From contig DAKN01000051.1 of NCBI GenBank assembly GCA_002499185.1, positions 1-9,291 of the forward strand: a stretch of DNA of 9,291 nt. The letters run 5' to 3'. A model generated the notes under the pieces. The model did no database searches. It was not told the origin of the DNA and saw nothing but the letters and a program-made list of their open reading frames with translations. Below are positions 1-5,764 of this stretch, one piece after another; positions within the stretch are counted from its first letter, which is position 1; each line of letters starts with the position of its first letter. The DNA is from Candidatus Pacearchaeota archaeon UBA284 (lineage in GTDB: Archaea > Nanobdellota > Nanobdellia > Pacearchaeales > UBA284). The position numbers and the translations under genes are program-made.

Positions 1-1
1 T

Positions 2-1519
2 GCAGCATTCACAACCTTGAGAAAACGTGGTGGAGCATTATCTGATTTGGCAATTTTAATAATTGACATCAACGAAGGCATAAAAGAACAGACCAGGGAA
101 AGCATCGAAATATTAAAAGCAAACAAGGTTCCTTTTATTGTAGCATTAAATAAGGTGGATTTAATTTCTGGATGGAGAAAGCTTTCAGATACATTAACAG
201 AGAGCATAGAGAAACAAGCACAATTCACAACCACAGATTTTGAAAAAAAATTGTATAACATAATGGCTCAGCTTTCAATTTATGGTTTTGATTCTGATTT
301 ATTTTTTAGAATCTCAAAATTTGAAAAACAATTAGCACTGATTCCGTGTTCTGCAAAAACAGGAGAGGGTTTGCCCGAATTAATTGCAATGCTCTCTGGT
401 TTAAGTCAACGTTATTTGAAAGATAAATTAGAAATTGGCAAGGAAGCAAAGGGCATGATTCTTGAAATAAAAAAAGAAAAAGGAATGACAAATGCAGAGG
501 CGATATTATTTGACGGAGAAATGAAAAAAACAGACATTATAATTGCAGCCACATTAGATAAGCCAATTGAATTGAAAATGCGGGCGTTATTTGAAGCAAT
601 GCCTCTTGGTCAAGGATATAAATCTGCTGATAAGGTAGAAGCATCAGCTGGTTTAAGAATACAATTTTCTGGTTCTGGAGAAGACGCTATCCCAGGCATG
701 CCATTTATTGCATTATCTGAAATTAAAAAAGAAAAATTAACCGAATTGGAAAATGAATTAAGTCAAGATGTTCAGTCGGTGATTGAAACAGATACAGAGG
801 GAATTATAATAAAAGCAGAATCTCTTGGAAGTCTTGAAGCACTAATATTCTTGCTGAAAAAATCAAACATACCTATAAAAAAAGCAGGCATAGGTAATAT
901 CAACAGAACAGATTTTGCATTAGCAAAATCCAATATTGAAAGTGAGCCTTTAAATGCAGTCATTTTGGGTTTTAATGTTGATGAAGAAAAAGAAATTGCT
1001 GAAATGAATGCAAAAGAAAAAAGGGTAAAAATAATAGGCTCCGAAGTAATTTATCATATAATAGAAAATTTGGAGAAGTGGCGTAAAGAACGCGAATTGG
1101 AAATTCAGAGAGAATCATTAAAAGATTTGACATGGCCTGCTAAAATAAAATTATTGCCAAACATGTGTTTTCACGATGCCAAACCCGCAATCTTTGGAGT
1201 AAAAATAGAAGCGGGATTATTGAAAAAAGGAATAAAATTGATGGATGAAAATGGGGAAGAAGTAGATCATGTTAAGGAAATACAATCAGATGGCAAGGGT
1301 GCTGACAAAGCGGAAATGAATAAAGAAGTTGCAATAAGCCTTCCAAATACAACGTATTCTCGACAATTAAAACAAAATCAAAAATTATATTCTGATCTTA
1401 AAGAGGAAGAATTTCTTAAACTAAAAGAAAATAAGAAATATCTTTCTCCAGTGGAAATTTTACTATTGCAGGAAATAGCAGCAATAAAAAGAAAAACAAA
1501 AGCAACTTGGGGAATTTAA
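2..1519 (+). CDS. infB: Translation initiation factor aIF5B (IF2-like GTPase), 5'-truncated
   Basis: aIF5B is the cytoplasmic GTPase that promotes ribosomal subunit joining and initiator-tRNA placement. The reading frame is open from base 2, so the gene begins outside the window. The TTG at 17 is an internal Leu codon of the family block AAFTTLRKRGG, which follows the G3 motif (DTPGHE) in intact proteins. Counting from that Leu, the G4 motif NKVD is at residues 45-48 and the G5 motif SAK at 112-114. The beta-barrel domain II, the alpha/beta domain III and the C-terminal domain IV follow, ending in ATWGI. G1, switch I and G3 are missing, roughly 90-100 residues by comparison with the usual archaeal length of about 600. 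The following gene starts 37 bases downstream with its own promoter. Whether an intein occurs in the missing G-domain part cannot be seen. Confidence 0.96.
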   Translation, partial: AAFTTLRKRGGALSDLAILIIDINEGIKEQTRESIEILKANKVPFIVALNKVDLISGWRKLSDTLTESIEKQAQFTTTDFEKKLYNIMAQLSIYGFDSDLFFRISKFEKQLALIPCSAKTGEGLPELIAMLSGLSQRYLKDKLEIGKEAKGMILEIKKEKGMTNAEAILFDGEMKKTDIIIAATLDKPIELKMRALFEAMPLGQGYKSADKVEASAGLRIQFSGSGEDAIPGMPFIALSEIKKEKLTELENELSQDVQSVIETDTEGIIIKAESLGSLEALIFLLKKSNIPIKKAGIGNINRTDFALAKSNIESEPLNAVILGFNVDEEKEIAEMNAKEKRVKIIGSEVIYHIIENLEKWRKERELEIQRESLKDLTWPAKIKLLPNMCFHDAKPAIFGVKIEAGLLKKGIKLMDENGEEVDHVKEIQSDGKGADKAEMNKEVAISLPNTTYSRQLKQNQKLYSDLKEEEFLKLKENKKYLSPVEILLLQEIAAIKRKTKATWGI

Positions 1520-1527
1520 GATAAAGA

Positions 1528-1536
1528 TTTTTAAAT
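1528..1536 (+). promoter_or_regulatory. TATA box of the secreted metalloprotease-like gene
   Basis: TTTTTAAAT, with its midpoint 25 nt before the ATG at 1557. This is the archaeal TATA-to-start distance, so the mRNA is predicted to start at or next to the ATG without a leader. The box lies immediately after the infB stop codon. Confidence 0.6.
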
Positions 1537-1556
1537 TCCAGATTATTCTCTTTATT

Positions 1557-2639
1557 ATGAAAAGAGGCGCATTATTTTTATCAATACTTTTTTTAATTAT
1601 TTTAATTCTTAATTTTAACCTGGTATCAGCGAAAACTTCTTGTGATGTTAAAGATTGCAAAATTACAATTACTATATATCTTGCTTTTGCTGGAGCAACA
1701 GACAGTCAAATAAATTCTTGGAGTCAGGAAATAAGCAATGTTTGGAATGGAAATGGGCAGACAACAGGAGATTGCAAATGCCCTGTTAATTTTAAAGTCA
1801 ATACATCAAAGGTTACAAATTGCAGTCCAATGCCTGCAGGATATCATTGTATTCAAATATTACCTTGGAATGGAACAGATGCAAGTTTGCCACATTTGCC
1901 AGCAGGCCCCAATGCTGGAAAAGCAGTTGTAGCATATGTGGGAAAAACAACACAAAGTCCTTCTGTTGGTGGAGCAAGCCTAGACGGAGAATGGTCTAAT
2001 ATCACAAGCAGGCCAGTCGATCCAAACGATCCAAGCAAAGGAAATTATTTAGATGCTGCACACGAGATTGGGCACATGTTAGGATTAGCAGATGGTTCTG
2101 GGGGACTAATGAATTTTACTAGCGGTAATGATGCAAAACCTACACAACAGCACATAGATGATGCTGTGAATAATGTTTGTGGTCCAAACGCTTGTCCCGA
2201 TAAATGTTGTTGTGGAAACGGAGTAATAGATAATAATAAAGGAGAACAATGCGATCCAAAAGCAAATCCAAGAGGATGTTCATTGAATGATGTTTGTTGT
2301 CCTATTTGTTGCCAATGTGATTTAACAAGAATTCAATCATTTAATTTAACTTACGTGCCTCTTGGAATGTTTTCAAATGAAAGAATCAATTTTTATTCAA
2401 ATCTTGAGCCACATTTTCATATAATAACAAGCAACAATCAAATAATTGATGCTGGAAAAGGAAAACTTGAAAATCCAACAATCAATGTTTTTTCAGACGA
2501 GGAAACAATTAATGCTATACATGACGGAGAAATTTCTTTTATTCAAGCAATGAATGATGGAAGATTGATTTATGAAGGGGAAGGATTTTTTAACAAAATA
2601 AAATTTAAAATAATTTCTTTTCTTGTTGATATCTTTTAA
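1557..2639 (+). CDS. Secreted metzincin-like zinc protease with Cys-rich module and SCP2-like C-terminus
   Basis: Residues 1-25 form a signal peptide: a basic start, a long hydrophobic core and a VSA cleavage site. There is no lipobox. Residues 30-205 hold the putative catalytic domain, with the metzincin zinc site HEIGHMLGLAD at 169-179 (His169, Glu170, His173; Asp179 in the place of the third ligand) and a Met-turn-like GLMNF around Met185. Residues 208-254 carry about 12 cysteines and the signature CGNGVID...GEQCDP, which resembles the disulfide repeat known from myxobacterial and other extracellular proteins. Residues 260-360 look like an SCP2 (sterol carrier protein 2) fold, with a 'NPTINVFSDEETINAI...GRLIYEG' type pattern. 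Several N-glycosylation sequons (for example NGT at 105 and NIT at 149) fit an exported protein. The start is supported by the TATA box and signal peptide. It probably acts at or outside the cell surface; its substrate is unknown. Confidence 0.72.
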   Translation: MKRGALFLSILFLIILILNFNLVSAKTSCDVKDCKITITIYLAFAGATDSQINSWSQEISNVWNGNGQTTGDCKCPVNFKVNTSKVTNCSPMPAGYHCIQILPWNGTDASLPHLPAGPNAGKAVVAYVGKTTQSPSVGGASLDGEWSNITSRPVDPNDPSKGNYLDAAHEIGHMLGLADGSGGLMNFTSGNDAKPTQQHIDDAVNNVCGPNACPDKCCCGNGVIDNNKGEQCDPKANPRGCSLNDVCCPICCQCDLTRIQSFNLTYVPLGMFSNERINFYSNLEPHFHIITSNNQIIDAGKGKLENPTINVFSDEETINAIHDGEISFIQAMNDGRLIYEGEGFFNKIKFKIISFLVDIF

Positions 2640-3400
2640 TCAAAAGGAGATTTTGGAGGATTTCCCCACCGATAGCTCCATTTTGGATTCTTGCACGCAA
2701 TTTTTAATAATTCTTCAATGTAAGAAGAACTTCTTTGAATATCTTCACCGCTTTCGCATTTATGGATTACTCTTTTTATCTTGTTTATTGATTGAAAAAA
2801 ATCTTCTCCTGTGCATAAACAATCAATTCTTTCTTCAATTTCCTCTAAATAACCCCCATAATTGTCACGGTCTGCCGCAATATATTGGTCTATACATTGC
2901 TTTAATCTGATATATCTATCTTGCTCTTCTGGCTTTAAAGACTTGAGAAATTCTTCATATTCTGATTTTTCAGTTTTAAGATGAGCATGTCCCGATTCAC
3001 CCAATTTTCTTTTTAATTGATGAACATAGGAATCAATGTAATTTGTCAAATCAGCTATGACTGCTCCTTGACATTCTTCTAATTTATGTCCATCTTTTGA
3101 TTCGCAAACATCACAAAGACTGGTTATTTTATCTTTTTCAAGAATTGGATCAAAAAATAAAAAATAAAAATTATATCTCTTTTTACCTAAAAGCTCTTCA
3201 AAGATTCTTGAAGTCATTTCTATTTCGCCAAATGTTTTATTTTGAATAATGTCTTGATATTTTTGATAATTATTAGTGGCGTAAACACAACATATTCTTT
3301 TTTCTATCGGGCTGTTTAATTTTGAATAAACAATTACGTCTCCCGATAAATTTTCTGGGTCTCCCCTTACTAGTTTTACTAAATTTCTCCCTTCAGCCAT
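2636..3400 (-). CDS. Hypothetical cysteine-containing cytoplasmic protein (254 aa)
   Basis: I do not recognise a family. The protein has no signal peptide or membrane segment. The N-terminal 85 residues alternate beta and alpha elements (for example GDVIVYSKL at 20-28 and FYFLFFDP at 78-85). A possible metal site follows: Cys96-x2-Cys99, with Cys110 further on. The rest, from about residue 113, looks largely helical, is rich in Glu and Lys, and has scattered cysteines (169, 194, 196, 215, 236). The ATG is supported by a TATA box 27 nt upstream. Its stop codon overlaps that of the convergent metalloprotease gene within the four bases TTAA. The upstream minus-strand gene ends 60 bases away, and this gene's promoter lies in that gap. 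It could be a lineage-specific protein. Confidence 0.75.
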   Translation of the reverse strand: MAEGRNLVKLVRGDPENLSGDVIVYSKLNSPIEKRICCVYATNNYQKYQDIIQNKTFGEIEMTSRIFEELLGKKRYNFYFLFFDPILEKDKITSLCDVCESKDGHKLEECQGAVIADLTNYIDSYVHQLKRKLGESGHAHLKTEKSEYEEFLKSLKPEEQDRYIRLKQCIDQYIAADRDNYGGYLEEIEERIDCLCTGEDFFQSINKIKRVIHKCESGEDIQRSSSYIEELLKIACKNPKWSYRWGNPPKSPFD

Positions 3401-3422
3401 GTTTTTTTATAATGTTTTCATT

Positions 3423-3431
3423 ATTTAAAAT
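3423..3431 (-). promoter_or_regulatory. TATA box of the 254-aa hypothetical gene
   Basis: Read on the minus strand this is ATTTTAAAT, with its midpoint 27 nt before the start codon (3398-3400). It fits a leaderless transcript. It also argues against this gene depending solely on read-through from the DUF1284-like gene upstream. Confidence 0.55.
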
Positions 3432-3460
3432 TATCGAGTAAATTATTGATTTTTATTTGG

Positions 3461-4009
3461 TCAAGAAATTTTTAATTGATGATATCTCTTTAATTCTTCT
3501 TTAAATAATTTTTCGAGATGTTTTTCACCATAACTAATAATATTGAACGGATTTGAAAAATATTTATAATGAATATGAGAAATTTCAGATACTTGTTTTG
3601 CAGTAATTATTGAACCTATTTGTGCTCTAAATAGTTTAGAATATTTATAATCTGCTTTTTTCTGCCCATTATTGTTGCACTTAATTTTTCTCCACCCAGA
3701 AAAATAATCTGCCCAAAGCCTGTGGCTTCTTTGATCATCAAAATCATATAAATCTTCTTCAGGTAAATTGTAGGGTGTTTTGGTTGGTCCCTTAAAACAA
3801 GAGGAACAAACCTCATCAAAACAATCGATTATTTCTACTTCCATGGTTGGATTATTTTTAATTAATTCTGCAAGTTCTTTCTGTTTTTCATACATCTGTA
3901 TTCCATACATTCCAATTATACTGGCTTTTCCTACATCTGAATTAATGCCTCTTCCAGCTAAAAAACCACCGCCCAAATGATGCGCCCTAATTTTTATCCT
4001 ATTAACCAT
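3461..4009 (-). CDS. DUF1284-like protein with HH and Cys cluster (182 aa)
   Basis: The N-terminus IKIRAHHLGGG and the stretch VEIIDCFDEVCSSC resemble the DUF1284 family. That family starts with a 'lRpHHLLC'-like motif and has a 'vDgpDDiC..CP' motif, and it is thought to bind metal, possibly an iron-sulfur cluster. Visible candidate ligands are His10-His11, Cys63, Cys68, Cys71 and Cys111. The first cysteine of the classical HHLLC motif is absent here (HHLGG). Family members have no established function that I know of. The C-terminal half (residues 112-182) is basic and aromatic and has no recognised domain. The start is set by a TATA box 27 nt upstream. It is divergent from rps6e, with 164 bases between the start codons. 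The family call is by eye and moderately weak. Confidence 0.6.
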   Translation of the reverse strand: MVNRIKIRAHHLGGGFLAGRGINSDVGKASIIGMYGIQMYEKQKELAELIKNNPTMEVEIIDCFDEVCSSCFKGPTKTPYNLPEEDLYDFDDQRSHRLWADYFSGWRKIKCNNNGQKKADYKYSKLFRAQIGSIITAKQVSEISHIHYKYFSNPFNIISYGEKHLEKLFKEELKRYHQLKIS

Positions 4010-4031
4010 GGTTTTAGATAATACAAATAGA

Positions 4032-4040
4032 CTTATAAAG
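4032..4040 (-). promoter_or_regulatory. TATA box of the DUF1284-like gene
   Basis: CTTTATAAG on the minus strand, midpoint 27 nt before the start codon at 4007-4009. It is close to the archaeal consensus and at leaderless spacing. Confidence 0.65.
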
Positions 4041-4051
4041 TTTTGCAGTTT

Positions 4052-4088
4052 TTACTACTTAAAAGTCATAATACTTTTTAGTTAGTAA
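4052..4088. repeat. Imperfect inverted repeat between divergent promoters
   Basis: The outer arms TTACTA (4052-4057) and TAGTAA (4083-4088) and the inner arms AAAAGT (4061-4066) and ACTTTT (4073-4078) pair around the six-base loop CATAAT. A bulge and a mismatch lie between the two stems. It sits in the 164-base gap between the DUF1284-like gene and rps6e, outside both TATA boxes. It could be an operator-like site, but chance is possible in DNA this AT-rich. Confidence 0.3.
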
Positions 4089-4143
4089 GTTGTAATAATA
4101 AATTACCAAACCCCTCAGAAAGAAGGATAATACTAACAGCAAT

Positions 4144-4152
4144 ATTTAAAAA
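4144..4152 (+). promoter_or_regulatory. TATA box of rps6e
   Basis: ATTTAAAAA, midpoint 26 nt before the ATG at 4174. It is followed by an A-rich, leaderless-type start with no Shine-Dalgarno sequence. Confidence 0.6.
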
Positions 4153-4173
4153 CCAAAAAAACAAACAAAATTC

Positions 4174-4626
4174 ATGCCATTTAAATTAAACCTTGGAGAA
4201 AAGGGAAAAACATACAAGGTAGAATCAAACAGCGAAGCATTTATTGGGAAAAAAATAGGGGACAAAATTTCTGGCAAAGAAATTGCTTCAGAAATAGATG
4301 ATTTTGAATTTGAAATTACCGGCTTTAGCGACAATTCAGGATTTCCCGGAATAAAAGGTGTTGAGGGCGTTGGATTAAAAAAAAGATTATTGAAATATGG
4401 TTTGGGAATGAGACGAAGACCTAGAAGAGAGGGCAAAAAACCAAGGGCAGACCCTAAACCAAAAGGATTAAGATTGAGAAAAACAGTTCATGCTGATTAT
4501 ATCGGAGAAGATATTGTTCAAATTAACTTAAAAATTTCTAAACAAGGCTCAAAGCCATTAAACGAAATTTATAAGAAAGAAGAAACACAAGAAAAAAAGA
4601 GTGAAGAGAAAACAGCAGAATCTTAA
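4174..4626 (+). CDS. rps6e: Small-subunit ribosomal protein eS6 (S6e)
   Basis: eS6 is a protein of the archaeal/eukaryotic small ribosomal subunit and is absent from bacteria. The family pattern is clear: FIGKKIGDKISG at 23-34, FEITGFSDNSGFPG at 46-59, KKRLL at 69-73, and the C-terminal hallmark LRKTVHADYIGEDIVQINLK at 101-120. Between KKRLL and RKTV lies a longer basic, proline-containing stretch (about 80-100) than in typical short archaeal eS6. The tail at 130-150 is a Lys/Glu-rich, probably disordered extension, making the protein somewhat longer than the usual archaeal size of about 125 residues. The ATG is set by the TATA box. In many archaea rps6e lies close to eif2g or infB, and both are in this window on the same strand, but each here has separate promoters. 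Confidence 0.97.
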   Translation: MPFKLNLGEKGKTYKVESNSEAFIGKKIGDKISGKEIASEIDDFEFEITGFSDNSGFPGIKGVEGVGLKKRLLKYGLGMRRRPRREGKKPRADPKPKGLRLRKTVHADYIGEDIVQINLKISKQGSKPLNEIYKKEETQEKKSEEKTAES

Positions 4627-4631
4627 TTTAA

Positions 4632-4661
4632 TTTTCAGTTTTATTTTTAGATTATATTTTT
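4632..4661 (+). terminator. Probable U-rich terminator of rps6e
   Basis: Just after the rps6e stop codon come three T runs in succession (TTTT, TTTTT, TTTTT, separated by a few bases). Archaeal transcription commonly ends at such oligo-T tracts without a hairpin. I see no stem-loop. Confidence 0.45.
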
Positions 4662-4705
4662 ACCGATAAATATTCTAGATAATGAATAATCACCATAACA
4701 ACATA

Positions 4706-4993
4706 TTATGTATACTTTTTTCCGTAATCTACAACATATCCTAAAACTTCTTCAATAGAATTGAAATTATTGTTAGGATCCAGCTGTTCTATTATCTTGT
4801 GATATTTTATGATTGTTCTGTCTCCAAATTCAGGAACAGGAAATTTTTTTCTTTTTTGTTCGATTTTTTTTCTTAAATCAGTTAATTCTCCTAAAAGAGA
4901 ATCAAATGCATATCGAGGTATTGGTAATTCCAAATTTATTCTTTCAATGATATATCCTATTCTTCTATCTTCTTTTGGTTTGGTTTTTTCCAT
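4706..4993 (-). CDS. Hypothetical small protein (95 aa)
   Basis: I do not recognise this protein. It is charged and lysine-rich, with no cysteine, signal peptide or membrane segment. Residues 11-45 and 60-93 look helical, separated by a short proline-containing stretch (KKFPVPEFGDRT). Two features favour a real gene: a good TATA box 24 nt before the ATG, and placement in an otherwise gene-free gap. The gene is convergent with rps6e and divergent from the membrane protein gene. Its size and composition would suit a small adaptor or nucleic-acid-associated protein, but nothing in the sequence shows this. Confidence 0.68.
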   Translation of the reverse strand: MEKTKPKEDRRIGYIIERINLELPIPRYAFDSLLGELTDLRKKIEQKRKKFPVPEFGDRTIIKYHKIIEQLDPNNNFNSIEEVLGYVVDYGKKYT

Positions 4994-5011
4994 ATTTTTT
5001 TAAGTTATTTC

Positions 5012-5022
5012 TTATTTATAAG
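5012..5022 (-). promoter_or_regulatory. TATA box of the 95-aa gene
   Basis: CTTATAAATAA on the minus strand, midpoint 24 nt before the start codon at 4991-4993. It is the main support for the gene's start and reality. Confidence 0.6.
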
Positions 5023-5033
5023 CAATATTGTAA

Positions 5034-5050
5034 AAAAAGACACGCTTTTT
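5034..5050. repeat. Short inverted repeat midway between divergent promoters
   Basis: AAAAAG (5034-5039) and CTTTTT (5045-5050) flank the loop ACACG. The centre (5042) lies midway between the two divergent TATA boxes and midway between the start codons at 4993 and 5093. It may be a shared operator or simply a by-product of A and T runs. Confidence 0.25.
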
Positions 5051-5061
5051 CATATTAAGTA

Positions 5062-5070
5062 AATTTAAAT
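5062..5070 (+). promoter_or_regulatory. TATA box of the membrane protein gene
   Basis: AATTTAAAT, midpoint 27 nt before the ATG at 5093. The spacing is that of a leaderless transcript. Confidence 0.55.
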
Positions 5071-5092
5071 ATCTAAAAATAATTAAATAATA

Positions 5093-5701
5093 ATGGAAGA
5101 AGAGGCAATAGTTTCATTATATCAATCTTTTGTAAATTCTATTCCATCAGATTATCATTTTTTAATTCCGTTAATAGTATTTACTTTGATTTTTATTTTT
5201 TATTCATTCTATGCCTTTTCGTTTTATAAACTTCTGGCGAAAAGAGACATTTTGGAGTTGAATTTAAGGCCAAAATTTTCAAAAAAACATGCTTTTTATA
5301 ATTCTTTTACAATTTTTCTTTTTGTTTTAGAGTATATGGTTATTATGCCAATATTATCTTTGCTTTGGTTTGGTTCACTTTCAATATTGTTGCTGGCATT
5401 TTCAAAGACACCCAGCGTAGCCTCAATTCTTATGATGTCATGCGCTCTTGTTGCTACTGTTAGAATAATTTCATACTTTTCAGAGGATCTTTCAAAAGAC
5501 CTTGCAAAAATCGTTCCATTTACTTTGCTTACTCTTTTTATAATCGGAGAAAATTTCTTTAACGTATCTTTAATGTTAGAAAGAGCATTTCAGATAAATC
5601 TGCTTTGGCCATTATTTCCATTATATGCTGTTTTTATTTTCTTAGCTGAATTTATAATGAGGATGGCATTTTTACCAAAAGATCTTTTTTCAAAAGAATA
5701 G
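5093..5701 (+). CDS. Multi-pass membrane protein of unknown function (202 aa)
   Basis: Hydrophobic stretches are visible at about residues 22-45, 70-102 (long enough for one or two passes), 106-125, 138-158 and 168-190, so five or six membrane segments are likely. There is no cleavable signal peptide; the first 20 residues are acidic and polar. A basic, conserved-looking loop (about 47-66, RDILELNLRPKFSKKH) separates the first two hydrophobic parts, and the C-terminus is short and charged. I see no transporter signature, catalytic motif or cysteine cluster. The gene lies directly before eif2g in the same direction, 63 bases apart, but eif2g has its own TATA box. No function can be assigned. 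Confidence 0.8.
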   Translation: MEEEAIVSLYQSFVNSIPSDYHFLIPLIVFTLIFIFYSFYAFSFYKLLAKRDILELNLRPKFSKKHAFYNSFTIFLFVLEYMVIMPILSLLWFGSLSILLLAFSKTPSVASILMMSCALVATVRIISYFSEDLSKDLAKIVPFTLLTLFIIGENFFNVSLMLERAFQINLLWPLFPLYAVFIFLAEFIMRMAFLPKDLFSKE

Positions 5702-5718
5702 ATAAATTGAACCATGTA

Positions 5719-5728
5719 TTTTTCTTCT
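5719..5728 (+). terminator. Possible T-rich terminator of the membrane protein gene
   Basis: TTTTTCTTCT lies 18 bases after the stop codon and just before the eif2g TATA box. There is no hairpin. It is weak evidence, based only on the T-tract habit of archaeal termination. Confidence 0.3.
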
Positions 5729-5735
5729 CAATAAG

Positions 5736-5763
5736 CTTTTAAACTCAAAATATTTCAGATAAC
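5736..5763 (+). promoter_or_regulatory. eif2g promoter, TATA box plus conserved downstream block
   Basis: CTTTTAAAC (5736-5744) has its midpoint 25 nt before the ATG at 5765. The whole block to 5763 matches the stretch before the JAMM gene (7140-7167) at 23 of 28 positions, including CTTTTAAACT and a shared AGATAA at the predicted start of transcription. Confidence 0.55.
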
Positions 5764-5764
5764 A

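Noticed and set aside
17..19. TTG as start codon of the first gene
   Set aside because: The frame is open to the window edge and the upstream codons give AAFTT, part of a conserved aIF5B block, so the gene is cut by the window and the TTG is internal.
1603..1640. Lipobox in the secreted protease signal peptide (possible Lgt substrate)
   Set aside because: The first cysteine after the hydrophobic core follows LVSAKTS, which does not fit L-[AS]-[GA]-C; the site looks like an ordinary signal peptidase cleavage site after VSA.
2623..2910. 95-residue plus-strand open frame spanning the convergent junction
   Set aside because: It overlaps the 3' ends of two better supported genes, has no promoter of its own and has a composition typical of a shadow frame.
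4146..4436. 96-residue minus-strand open frame opposite rps6e
   Set aside because: It is antisense to a conserved ribosomal protein gene, with proline/serine/phenylalanine-rich shadow composition.
4681..4743. 20-codon plus-strand open frame in the rps6e downstream gap
   Set aside because: There is no TATA box at the right distance, and it runs into the end of the opposite-strand gene.
5714..5734. Six-codon open frame upstream of eif2g as a possible regulatory leader peptide
   Set aside because: It lies upstream of the predicted leaderless start site of eif2g and so would not be in its mRNA.
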